Source: Saprospiraceae bacterium (lineage in GTDB: Bacteria > Bacteroidota > Bacteroidia > Chitinophagales > Saprospiraceae). From it: 64,000 nucleotides of DNA. The notes under the pieces are model-generated. The model searched no databases, was not told where the DNA came from, and saw nothing but the letters and a program-made list of their open reading frames with translations. Both the position numbers and the translations under genes were made by a program. Position 1 is the first letter of the stretch. The number at the start of each line of letters is the position of its first letter. Where the stretch lies: contig JANQQI010000047.1 in NCBI GenBank assembly GCA_028285085.1, forward strand, positions 124,001 through 188,000. The letters are read 5' to 3'. Of the stretch, positions 9,433 to 16,931 are shown piece after piece.

Positions 9433-9494
9433 GCTCCGTAGGAGCGACCGCTCTATAAACAAAAAGCTTCAAATAAATTAAGCTCCATCGGAGC
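9433..9494. repeat. Two copies of a short GCTCC-N3-GGAGC palindrome
   Basis: Copy 1 GCTCCGTAGGAGC at 9433-9445 and copy 2 GCTCCATCGGAGC at 9482-9494. Each is preceded by A and followed by GAC. The arms are identical and only the 3-base centre differs. This looks like a small interspersed palindromic repeat element; I recall similar sequences from Bacteroidota intergenic regions but could not check this. Confidence 0.6.
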
Positions 9495-9681
9495 GACATT
9501 TTTATTGGGTATATCTAAAATCAACCTTTAGAGGTTTTGGCGTTAAAGCAATTAAATAGTGGGTGGCCTTTTATTAAGAGTTTTCCAGAAGTAAAATAGC
9601 GCAGCTATTTTGCTGACCTTGGAAAGCTCGCGGGAGGCGGATTTAATTGCAGCCAAAAGATCGACAGTTGCGGCTTTTTTG

Positions 9682-9711
9682 GTTCCTTTTTCAGCTGCAG
9701 GAAAAAGGAAC
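9682..9711. repeat. Perfect 11-bp inverted repeat
   Basis: Arms GTTCCTTTTTC (9682-9692) and GAAAAAGGAAC (9701-9711) with the 8-base loop AGCTGCAG. It has no strong T tract, so it is unlikely to be a simple terminator; it lies at the edge of the startless coding-like stretch. Confidence 0.55.
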
Positions 9712-9792
9712 AATCCATGCTAGGTTTTAAAACTCTAAGATGATTTCACAGGCTTTCCTAAAATAAAATTTAGCTCATAATTAATCTCTCCC

Positions 9793-9812
9793 TCTGTGTC
9801 CAAGATCACAGA
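9793..9812. promoter_or_regulatory. Crp-like inverted repeat upstream of the porin
   Basis: Perfect 6-bp arms TCTGTG (9793-9798) and CACAGA (9807-9812) with an 8-base spacer, 68 bases upstream of the porin ATG. It has the same spacer length as the repeat before the CstB-like gene, though the arms differ. Confidence 0.4.
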
Positions 9813-9879
9813 AAAACAACTGACGGTATCCTAACTTGGCCGTATTCCGAAGACCTTCACTTCGCGAAATTCGACGCCA

Positions 9880-11178
9880 ATGAAACCAATTTTTATCCTA
9901 TCGTTTTTGCTTATCGTGTTGCAACTCTCAGCACAAGGCGTGGTTGACCATCAATGGGCGCAAAAAATCAAAGACTTCAAATTGCAACCCGTGATTGGTA
10001 TCCAAATGTGGAGCAGCTACACCTTCGGCGCGCAATTATACAATCCCGAATTAGGCGCCTACGAAGCAGTGGACAATCGCCTGAGTTTTCAAATCCGTCG
10101 TACTCGGCTAGGTGTCAAAGGTCAGCCCTATCCTAATTTAAAATTTGCTTTGGTTGCTGCTTTGGATCTCGTTGGCCGCGACCTGCTAGCCGGCACAGAA
10201 GGCGGCGCAAACAATGGTGGGTCACCCCATTTCCGCCTCTGGCGGGCCCTCGTACAATGGAAAATTAGCGAGCGCAGCGATGGGTGGCATCTGACGGCTG
10301 GTTACTTCATTCCGCAAATCGGCCGCGAAAGTATTTCTTCGGCCCTGCGGGTCAGCTCGATGGAAAAATCGTGGTCACAAAACTACCTGCGACGCCATTT
10401 GGTGGGGACAGGGCCCGGGCGTACACTTGGACTAAACCTAGGGGGCCTGTTTTTGCACCCTGATGTTAAACTGGGATGGAGCTATGATCTTGGCGTGTTT
10501 AATCCCGTTTTTCAAAGCGCAGGCGGGAATTCGACTGGGCCCCAATTTTCGCCCTTGCTTGTAGGACGTGTCGCACTGCATCTGGGTGACCCGGAATTCA
10601 AACATTATTCGATCAGCCATAAGATCAATTACTTTGGGAAGCGTCATGGCCTGACCCTTGGGCTGGCGGTGGCCCGGCAAGGCCATACGGCGGTATATGT
10701 CAGCAATCAGGCTTATAGCTTGGATGTTTTGCTGAATTGGGGCCCAATTAATTTCAGCGGCGAGTGGTCGATTCTAGCGCGTGAAAACCGAGAGACCACG
10801 AGCGATAAATCCACGCGAATGGTTCCGGCTCGGGCTCAAACGGGCTTTTTACGACTCGGCTACAATATCCATTTGCAAAAATCACGGGTGCTCGAGCCGG
10901 TGCTATCTATGGTTCGATTCAGTGGAGCACTGGATTCTGACGAGCAGGCTGATGCGATTTTCAATGATATGTTCGCCGGGCAGGATCATTACTGGGAAGC
11001 TAATCTGAACTTTCACTTCAATCCCGATTTGCGCTTGTCCATGAGTTATACCTTTCGTCAAGGTGATCTGGGGGCAGCGTTACCCGGCGCTGATTTCAAC
11101 AATTTTTTCCGTCAAGGGGGCTTGGGTGCTATCCAACGTGGTGATTGGATGGGCTTAGGTTTGGTCGCGATTTTTTGA
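9880..11178 (+). CDS. Outer-membrane porin (phosphate-selective porin O/P-like)
   Basis: 432 residues with a signal peptide ending in LQLSAQG. The mature part has the OprP/OprO-like pattern: an early beta-hairpin with RLSFQIRRTRLGVKG, a helper segment HLTAGYFIPQIGRES, and a long series of alternating strands ending in a C-terminal phenylalanine (GLGLVAIF), the usual outer-membrane barrel signature. It is expected to form a diffusion channel for small anions. It lies just upstream of the DUF1641-SQR pair, so it could admit sulfur anions or release sulfate or thiosulfate, but that is inference. Confidence 0.75.
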   Translation: MKPIFILSFLLIVLQLSAQGVVDHQWAQKIKDFKLQPVIGIQMWSSYTFGAQLYNPELGAYEAVDNRLSFQIRRTRLGVKGQPYPNLKFALVAALDLVGRDLLAGTEGGANNGGSPHFRLWRALVQWKISERSDGWHLTAGYFIPQIGRESISSALRVSSMEKSWSQNYLRRHLVGTGPGRTLGLNLGGLFLHPDVKLGWSYDLGVFNPVFQSAGGNSTGPQFSPLLVGRVALHLGDPEFKHYSISHKINYFGKRHGLTLGLAVARQGHTAVYVSNQAYSLDVLLNWGPINFSGEWSILARENRETTSDKSTRMVPARAQTGFLRLGYNIHLQKSRVLEPVLSMVRFSGALDSDEQADAIFNDMFAGQDHYWEANLNFHFNPDLRLSMSYTFRQGDLGAALPGADFNNFFRQGGLGAIQRGDWMGLGLVAIF

Positions 11179-11236
11179 TCTGTTGCCCTTAAAGGTGACG
11201 AAAATCTGAAAGGAACTACATTTTAACATTATTATT

Positions 11237-11260
11237 TATGAACATTATTTCATACATTTG
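11237..11260 (+). promoter_or_regulatory. Inverted repeat overlapping a -7 element upstream of the DUF1641-SQR operon
   Basis: Perfect arms TATGAA (11237-11242) and TTCATA (11249-11254), 6-base spacer, directly overlapping TACATTTG (11253-11260), which fits TAnnTTTG. A regulator bound here would touch the promoter. The ATG is 78 bases downstream. Confidence 0.45.
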
Positions 11261-11337
11261 TTTTTAAGAGTATTTCTTTTTGTAAAAAAGATGCTTTTTA
11301 AAATATAATTCTATTCCAACTTCTAAATACTATCGAT

Positions 11338-12105
11338 ATGGTAGAGAACAAAAATGGGTTTGCCCAAACCACTACAATGGAACGTATTCACCATCGATTG
11401 AATGAAGAAAAAACAGCAGCGGCGATGGACCGCTTGTTGGATCGGATTGATACTCTGGAAAAAGCAGTGACTCAGTTGAGTACAGTGCTGGAACAAGGGC
11501 CGGGCTTAATGGCGATGACTGTGGATATGGTGGATGAAAGCTATCGACAGGCTAAAGCTCGGGGTGTTCATTTTGAAGAACGCCTAGGGGCGGCTTTGCA
11601 GATTGCCGAAAAGCTAACGGCGCCGGCTATGGTTGAAAAACTGGACCAAGTGCTTCAACTGGTGGATCAGACGCCAGGCTTGGTGGCGATGGCTGTGGAT
11701 ATGGCGGATGAAGGCTACCGGCAAGCTAAAGCTCGAGGCGTCCATTTGGAAGAACGCTTAGGTGCCGCCCTGCAAATCGCCGAAAAACTAACGGCACCAG
11801 CTATGGTCGAAAAACTGGAGCAGTTGCTTCAGCTAGCGGATCAGGCGCCGGGCCTCGTGGCGATGACGGTTGATATGCTCGATGAAGAAATGCGCCGCTT
11901 ACCGCTGGCCGATATTGACTTACCTAGTTTGCTGGAGCTCGCTGCTCAATTTAGCGCTGCCGCGAAAGCAGCGAAAACGATGCCCGATACCAAAGTTGGT
12001 GGCATTTTCAGTATGCTTCGCACGATGCGCGATCCCGATCGACAAATGGCGCTGGGTTATCTTATGAATATCGCAAAGGCCTGGGGACAGGCTTTGAAGA
12101 AATAA
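11338..12105 (+). CDS. DUF1641 protein with internal tandem repeat
   Basis: 255 residues, soluble, mostly helical. The C-terminal part (about 205-255: a stretch with GGIFSMLRTMRDPD and LGYLMNIAKAWGQ) is the DUF1641 signature. Residues about 55-170 are two nearly identical 58-residue units plus a third partial one, each starting PGL(M/V)AM.VDM.DE.YRQAK. DUF1641 proteins are commonly encoded next to sulfide:quinone oxidoreductase-like flavoproteins, as here (38 bases upstream of one). Their molecular role is not known; they may be a partner subunit or membrane-association factor. Confidence 0.75.
   Translation: MVENKNGFAQTTTMERIHHRLNEEKTAAAMDRLLDRIDTLEKAVTQLSTVLEQGPGLMAMTVDMVDESYRQAKARGVHFEERLGAALQIAEKLTAPAMVEKLDQVLQLVDQTPGLVAMAVDMADEGYRQAKARGVHLEERLGAALQIAEKLTAPAMVEKLEQLLQLADQAPGLVAMTVDMLDEEMRRLPLADIDLPSLLELAAQFSAAAKAAKTMPDTKVGGIFSMLRTMRDPDRQMALGYLMNIAKAWGQALKK
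11500..11901 (+). repeat. 174-bp in-frame tandem repeat (2.3 copies) in the DUF1641 gene
   Basis: Unit starts at 11500, 11674 and 11848, exactly 174 bases (58 codons) apart. Copies 1 and 2 are full length and differ at only a few residues; copy 3 is truncated after about 18 codons. Confidence 0.9.
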
Positions 12106-12142
12106 TACTCCAAATCAATTTTATCACTACCAAATATTTATC

Positions 12143-13339
12143 ATGGCACATCATCAAGTAGTCGTAGTGGGTGGCGGAAGTGCTGGACTGTCCGTCGCCT
12201 CTTCTCTAAAAGCAAAACAACCTTCAATTGATATCGCGATCATCGATCCGGCGGAAAAACATTATTATCAGCCATTGTGGACTTTAGTGGGCGCGGGTGT
12301 TTTTCCCAAAGAAGAATCCGAGCGAAGTGAGGCGGATTATATCCCACGTGGCACGACCTGGATTAAAGAGTTTGTGGCGTCTTTCGATCCCGAGAATAAT
12401 GCAATTCAAACCCAAACCGGTGAGACCATTACCTATGATGTGCTGGTCGTCGCGGCGGGTATTCAAATCAACTGGGATAAGATTCCTGGATTGAAGGAGA
12501 GCGTTGGAAAAGCGGGAACGGGAGTTTGTAGCAACTATTCTTATAGTACAGTCGAGTCGACCTGGAAAAATATTCAGGCCCTGAAAAGTGGCGATACCGC
12601 CATTTTTACGCACCCTGACACTCCGATCAAATGTGGAGGTGCACCGATCAAGATTACTTTTCTGGCGGCCGATCACTTGCGCAAGCAAGGCATCCTGGAT
12701 CGGGTGAATGTGAAATTTGTCAAAGGCGGGCCGGGCATCTTTGCCGTTCCAAAATACGCCGAATCGCTCACCAAAGTGAGTGATGACTATGGCATTGAGC
12801 GGGTTTGGAAAACGACCCTGGTCGCGATCGACGCCCAGAAAAAAGAGGCGACTTTTCGGCACATGGAAACGGGCGAAGAAACGGTAGAACAATACGACAT
12901 GATTCACGTCACGCCACCGATGAGTGCACCGGATTTTATTAAAAACTCTCCGCTGGCCGCTACTACGGGCTGGGTAGAAGTAGATAAGGCGACGACTCAG
13001 CATGTGCGCTATCCCAATGTCTTTGCGCTGGGAGATTGTAGCAACTTGCCTACTTCGAAAACCGGCGCGGCCATCCGTAAGCAGGCGCCTGTCACCGTAG
13101 CCAATGTTCTGGCCGTGTTAAACCACAGCCAGCCACAAAAAGCTTACGATGGTTATACGTCTTGTCCTTTGGTCACGGGTTACGGTAGCCTGATCTTGGC
13201 TGAGTTTGATTACGATAAACAACCGATGGAATCTTTTCCCTTTGACCAAGGGCAGCCACGCTACAGCATGTACGCTTTGAAGGCTTATGGCCTGCCACGC
13301 ATGTACTGGCATGGAATGCTAAAAGGACGAGAGTTCTAA
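12143..13339 (+). CDS. sqr: Sulfide:quinone oxidoreductase-type flavoprotein
   Basis: 398 residues. N-terminal FAD-binding Rossmann motif VVVVGGGSAGLSVA (about 6-19), second FAD segment VFALGDCSNLPTSKT (about 293-307). Three cysteines stand where SQR needs them: C129 (GVCSNYSY), C164 (IKCGGAP) and C341 (TSCPLVTGYG). SQR oxidises sulfide at the membrane, passes electrons to quinone and makes persulfide or polysulfide. With the CstB-like dioxygenase and cytochrome bd in the same 10 kb it completes a sulfide-to-oxygen route. The terminator after it closes the operon. Confidence 0.88.
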   Translation: MAHHQVVVVGGGSAGLSVASSLKAKQPSIDIAIIDPAEKHYYQPLWTLVGAGVFPKEESERSEADYIPRGTTWIKEFVASFDPENNAIQTQTGETITYDVLVVAAGIQINWDKIPGLKESVGKAGTGVCSNYSYSTVESTWKNIQALKSGDTAIFTHPDTPIKCGGAPIKITFLAADHLRKQGILDRVNVKFVKGGPGIFAVPKYAESLTKVSDDYGIERVWKTTLVAIDAQKKEATFRHMETGEETVEQYDMIHVTPPMSAPDFIKNSPLAATTGWVEVDKATTQHVRYPNVFALGDCSNLPTSKTGAAIRKQAPVTVANVLAVLNHSQPQKAYDGYTSCPLVTGYGSLILAEFDYDKQPMESFPFDQGQPRYSMYALKAYGLPRMYWHGMLKGREF

Positions 13340-13366
13340 GAATTTTTTGATATAAACATCTTACTT

Positions 13367-13402
13367 ATCCCGAGCGTGACTGGCAATGCTCGGGATTTTT
13401 TT
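13367..13402 (+). terminator. Rho-independent terminator after sqr
   Basis: Perfect 9-bp stem ATCCCGAGC (13367-13375) and GCTCGGGAT (13388-13396) with a 12-nt loop and a run of seven T. Confidence 0.9.
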
Positions 13403-13702
13403 ATTCTCTTCTCGTTACAATTGGATAAAGGTTCATGTTCAATTATTCGCATCCCTGTTCCCGCCTACTTTAAACATTAGAATAAAATAAAGCTACGAAT
13501 ATATACTTGCCTTAGTTATTGAATTTATCAGATCAATGGTGTAACACTTCCAATGACTCAAAATAGCTGCCGTCCACTCATTTACTGCTAAGTCCGCTTG
13601 ACAGCCAGCCTACCTTTGTGTCGTCAAAATCAGCATTGATGTTTTTACAATTTGTATCAATACTATTTTTTTCTATCCATTGAAACCCTTAAGATCAAAA
13701 CA
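13403..13702. other. Intergenic region upstream of the barrel receptor gene
   Basis: About 300 bases without a gene. A -7-like TACCTTTG lies at 13611-13618, 85 bases before the chosen start; no convincing TTG is spaced correctly upstream of it. Nothing else seen. Confidence 0.5.
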
Positions 13703-16117
13703 ATGAAATCTTTAAAATCTTCTTTATCCTACCATGCTTTTTGGTTTATTCTAGCGCTATTTTTTTTACCAATTAATACAACGCTTTCTCAAGATTATAT
13801 TTCGGGTACGGTAGTCGACGTAGATGCACAGCCGATTGAATTCGCCAATGTTCTCGCTTTTTCTTTGCCGGATTCAGCACTTGTTGAAGGGACGATTACC
13901 GATGAAAAAGGAGCTTTTCAATTAAATGCTCATCCAGATATTCAGTTTCTAAAAGTATCTTATTTAGGATATGAAGATCGGTTTATTTCGCTTGAGCCAG
14001 ATCAATTAAAATATGATATCCTATTGAGTACTGCCGATATAGGGTTGGAAGAAGTTGTGGTGACTGGTCGCAAAGTATTGTACGAACTAAAGCACGATCG
14101 TATCATGATGAATGTAAGTGCTGCGCCGGCCCTTCAGGGAAATACAGCTTTACAAGTTTTACAAAAAGCACCGGGAGTCATTGTGAATCGACAAAATAAT
14201 AGCATCAGTTTAAATGGTAAGGGAGAAGTGTTGATTATGATTAATAATAAAATTCAACGCATTCCTAATGAAGTATTATTGGCTAAACTAGAAGGCATGC
14301 AAGCCGAGAATGTAGAGCAGATTGAATTAATTCATCAACCTTCCGCTCGTTATGATGCCAGTGGTGCTGCCGGGATTATTCATATCGTTTTAAAACAAAA
14401 TCAGGATCAAGGCACCAATGGAAATATTGCTCTGACGCTGGGCTATGGTCAAAGAGAAAAAGCAGGAGTTAGCGCCAATTTTAATTATCGTCGAACCAAT
14501 TTTAATATCTACGGAGACTACACTTTTAATCGCGATTACAATGATCAATATCAAGTCAATCACTACCGGGCGTATGATTATGAAGGGGACGATTTTTATT
14601 ACGAAAACTTAGTGAAGCTCATTGACTTTAGAACGCAGCAGCAAAGCGCGAGTGCAGGCATGGATATTAATCTTGGTGAAAAAACAATTGCGGGCGTTTT
14701 ATTTAACTACGCCAATAATACGGCCTACATGGAATCGACGAGTATTTCTTCGGAGTTTATCAATGGCAATGAAATAGATAGTCGCACCTTTTTACTTCGA
14801 CCAGAAAGTGAAATGCAATCATTAATGGGTAATTTTAATTTATTACACCAATTTAATGAAACATCCAATCTCAATTTTGATCTAGATTATGTCACGATCG
14901 ATTTTAATAATAATGGCATTATCGAAAATGGTTTTAATGGTGGATCACCGTTGTTACAAAATCGCAGAGAAACACCGATCGATATTTGGACAATAAAATT
15001 GGATAATATTAATCAATTAAATGAAAATACCAGATTAGAATTTGGCGCGAAGGCCACTTTGAGTTCGATCAATAGTTTTGCCGAAGTACAGAATTTATCG
15101 GCTGAAGATTGGGCAGGTAGTGATTTGATTTTTGGGAGGGATGACATCAAAGAAAAAATTCTGGCCGTTTACGGCTCAATTTCTACCTCTTTTACCTCCA
15201 AGCTCAATGGCGAATTGGGCTTACGATTTGAGCACTTTGATTATCAACTCAATGCTGCAGATGATACCCGTGATTTACATCGAATTTTTAATAATCCATT
15301 TCCCATCGCGCGCTTAAATTATGAATTGAATCCGCTGAATACGTTTCAATTGTCGTTCAACCGAACCATTGTGCGACCAGATTTTAATAGCTTATCGGCC
15401 TATTTTTTATTTTTAGATCCTACCCTTTTTGTCTATAGCAACCCCCGTCTGCAACCAACTTTCACCAATACGTATAAATTATCCTGGAAGCATCAATCCA
15501 TGATTTTCTCTCTGGCTTATCTGGATACCGAAAATCGTATTTACTATTTTAATACCGTCGACAAAGCGAATCATCTGCAAACCAGTACGCCGAGTAATTT
15601 AGATCAAAGCAGGGTATGGGAAGCGACCGCTAGTATGCCATTTCGATTGACAGATTGGTGGGAAGTCAATACGTTTATGAGTGTGTTGTATCAAAAAGTA
15701 GAAGCACGCGCTTTGCGCCCCCTGCCGTTTACCGATCAAATCACAACTTATACCTTGCAATTAAATAGTTCTTTTAATTGGGGCGAAGGTTGGAGCGCTA
15801 GTTTTGACGGGCAGTACATGAGTTCTTTTCTAACTGGTGATCAGGTACAAAAGATCTATCCATTCTTGAACCTCGGGATTCGCAAGAAATTCGCGTCTGG
15901 TGCTGCTCTGAGTCTTTCATTTCAAGATGTGTTCAACAGCATTGGACGGATTGACTGGGAATATCACCAACCGGCACTAGGCATCCGAACCTTTGGCGAC
16001 AACGATTGGTCCGAACGACAAATCCGACTGACGTATTCCTTTTTACTCGGCAATCAGAAGTTGTCCGGTAAACGCCAACGGGCTACGGGAGCCAGTGAGG
16101 TGAAAAAACGGATGTAA
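13703..16117 (+). CDS. TonB-dependent-receptor-like outer-membrane barrel protein
   Basis: 804 residues from ATG 13703; the track through an upstream TTG adds 17 residues before the signal peptide and is less likely. Signal peptide ends near TTLSQ. Then a carboxypeptidase-regulatory-like domain (ISGTVVDVDAQPIEF, about 30-110), a plug-like domain beginning LEEVVVTGRK with APGVIVNRQNNSISLNGKGE, and a long barrel domain of the OMP_b-brl_3 type. Such proteins import or display ligands at the outer membrane in Bacteroidota. No SusD partner is adjacent, so the ligand is unknown. Confidence 0.85.
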   Translation: MKSLKSSLSYHAFWFILALFFLPINTTLSQDYISGTVVDVDAQPIEFANVLAFSLPDSALVEGTITDEKGAFQLNAHPDIQFLKVSYLGYEDRFISLEPDQLKYDILLSTADIGLEEVVVTGRKVLYELKHDRIMMNVSAAPALQGNTALQVLQKAPGVIVNRQNNSISLNGKGEVLIMINNKIQRIPNEVLLAKLEGMQAENVEQIELIHQPSARYDASGAAGIIHIVLKQNQDQGTNGNIALTLGYGQREKAGVSANFNYRRTNFNIYGDYTFNRDYNDQYQVNHYRAYDYEGDDFYYENLVKLIDFRTQQQSASAGMDINLGEKTIAGVLFNYANNTAYMESTSISSEFINGNEIDSRTFLLRPESEMQSLMGNFNLLHQFNETSNLNFDLDYVTIDFNNNGIIENGFNGGSPLLQNRRETPIDIWTIKLDNINQLNENTRLEFGAKATLSSINSFAEVQNLSAEDWAGSDLIFGRDDIKEKILAVYGSISTSFTSKLNGELGLRFEHFDYQLNAADDTRDLHRIFNNPFPIARLNYELNPLNTFQLSFNRTIVRPDFNSLSAYFLFLDPTLFVYSNPRLQPTFTNTYKLSWKHQSMIFSLAYLDTENRIYYFNTVDKANHLQTSTPSNLDQSRVWEATASMPFRLTDWWEVNTFMSVLYQKVEARALRPLPFTDQITTYTLQLNSSFNWGEGWSASFDGQYMSSFLTGDQVQKIYPFLNLGIRKKFASGAALSLSFQDVFNSIGRIDWEYHQPALGIRTFGDNDWSERQIRLTYSFLLGNQKLSGKRQRATGASEVKKRM

Positions 16118-16168
16118 GCGGCGCTTAAATTTTGTACATTGAGAGAGCATAAACTAAATCCCCGAGTT

Positions 16169-16693
16169 ATGACTTTCAGCATCAATAAATCCATTGAAAT
16201 CCTGAGCAGAACCCCTTTAGTTTTAGAATCTCTGCTCAGCGGACTTTCCGAAGAATGGTTAAAAAACAATGAAGGCGAGAACACTTGGAGCCCGTACGAT
16301 ATCGTCGGGCATCTCATTCACGGCGAAAAAACCGATTGGATGGTCCGAGCAAAAGTGATCCTATCCGATGCAGAGGACAAGACTTTTGAACCCTTCGATC
16401 GCTTCGCCCAAATGGAAGCAGACCAGGAGCAGTCGATTGACGCCTTGCTACAAACCTTCAAGACGCTCCGCGCTAAGAATATAGAAGATTTAACGGCCTT
16501 ACAAATCAGCGATGCCCAACTATCAGCAACAGGCATTCATCCCGCCCTGGGAGAAGCCAATTTGCGAGAACTACTATCAACCTGGGTTGTACACGACCTG
16601 GGGCACATTGCCCAAATCTCAAGAGTCATGGCTAAACAATACCAATCGGAGGTTGGCCCCTGGAAGGCGTATTTGGGGATTTTGAAGGGGTAG
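16169..16693 (+). CDS. DinB family protein
   Basis: 174 residues, a four-helix-bundle DinB/YfiT-type protein. The metal-binding histidines are in VGHLIHGEK (about 47-54) and HDLGHIAQI near the C-terminus (HxxxH). Start at ATG 16169 is preferred over a TTG at 16139. The family includes metal-dependent thiol S-transferases (bacillithiol, mycothiol); the substrate here is unknown. It stands alone in the same direction as its neighbours. Confidence 0.8.
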   Translation: MTFSINKSIEILSRTPLVLESLLSGLSEEWLKNNEGENTWSPYDIVGHLIHGEKTDWMVRAKVILSDAEDKTFEPFDRFAQMEADQEQSIDALLQTFKTLRAKNIEDLTALQISDAQLSATGIHPALGEANLRELLSTWVVHDLGHIAQISRVMAKQYQSEVGPWKAYLGILKG

Positions 16694-16916
16694 GTGGGCG
16701 TTAAATGATTTGAAGTATGGAAGCCTCGGCAGTGTTGTCGAGGCTTTTGTATATGAATTACGTTATTCCATTATAGTTATTCTGTAAATCCCTGTATTTC
16801 TAAGCATCGAGTACCTCATGCACTGTCACAAAACAGCCTTAGAGATCAATCCACCAAGTCTCAGCCCTTTGCCAAATAACAGACGATTTTTAAAGAATCG
16901 CTATATGTAAAGTTAT

Positions 16917-16924
16917 TATCTTTG
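16917..16924 (+). promoter_or_regulatory. -7 element (TATCTTTG) for the AsmA-like gene
   Basis: Fits TAnnTTTG but lies only 7 bases before the ATG at 16932, so the transcript would be near leaderless. No TTG -33 box is found at the usual spacing. Confidence 0.35.
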
Positions 16925-16931
16925 AGTCATT

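Larger units (their letters stand above)
9153..9879. other. Long intergenic region with repeats and a degenerate coding-like stretch
   Basis: No intact gene is seen in about 730 bases. It holds two short GCTCCnnnGGAGC palindromes (9433-9445 and 9482-9494), a perfect 11-bp hairpin (9682-9711), a stretch that reads in an open minus-strand frame without a start (about 9556-9711), and a candidate operator (9793-9812). Confidence 0.6.

Noticed and set aside
12284-13003. 239-residue minus-strand open frame opposite sqr
   Set aside because: Long, but lies wholly within the SQR coding sequence, whose motifs are unambiguous; its composition is typical of an antisense shadow.
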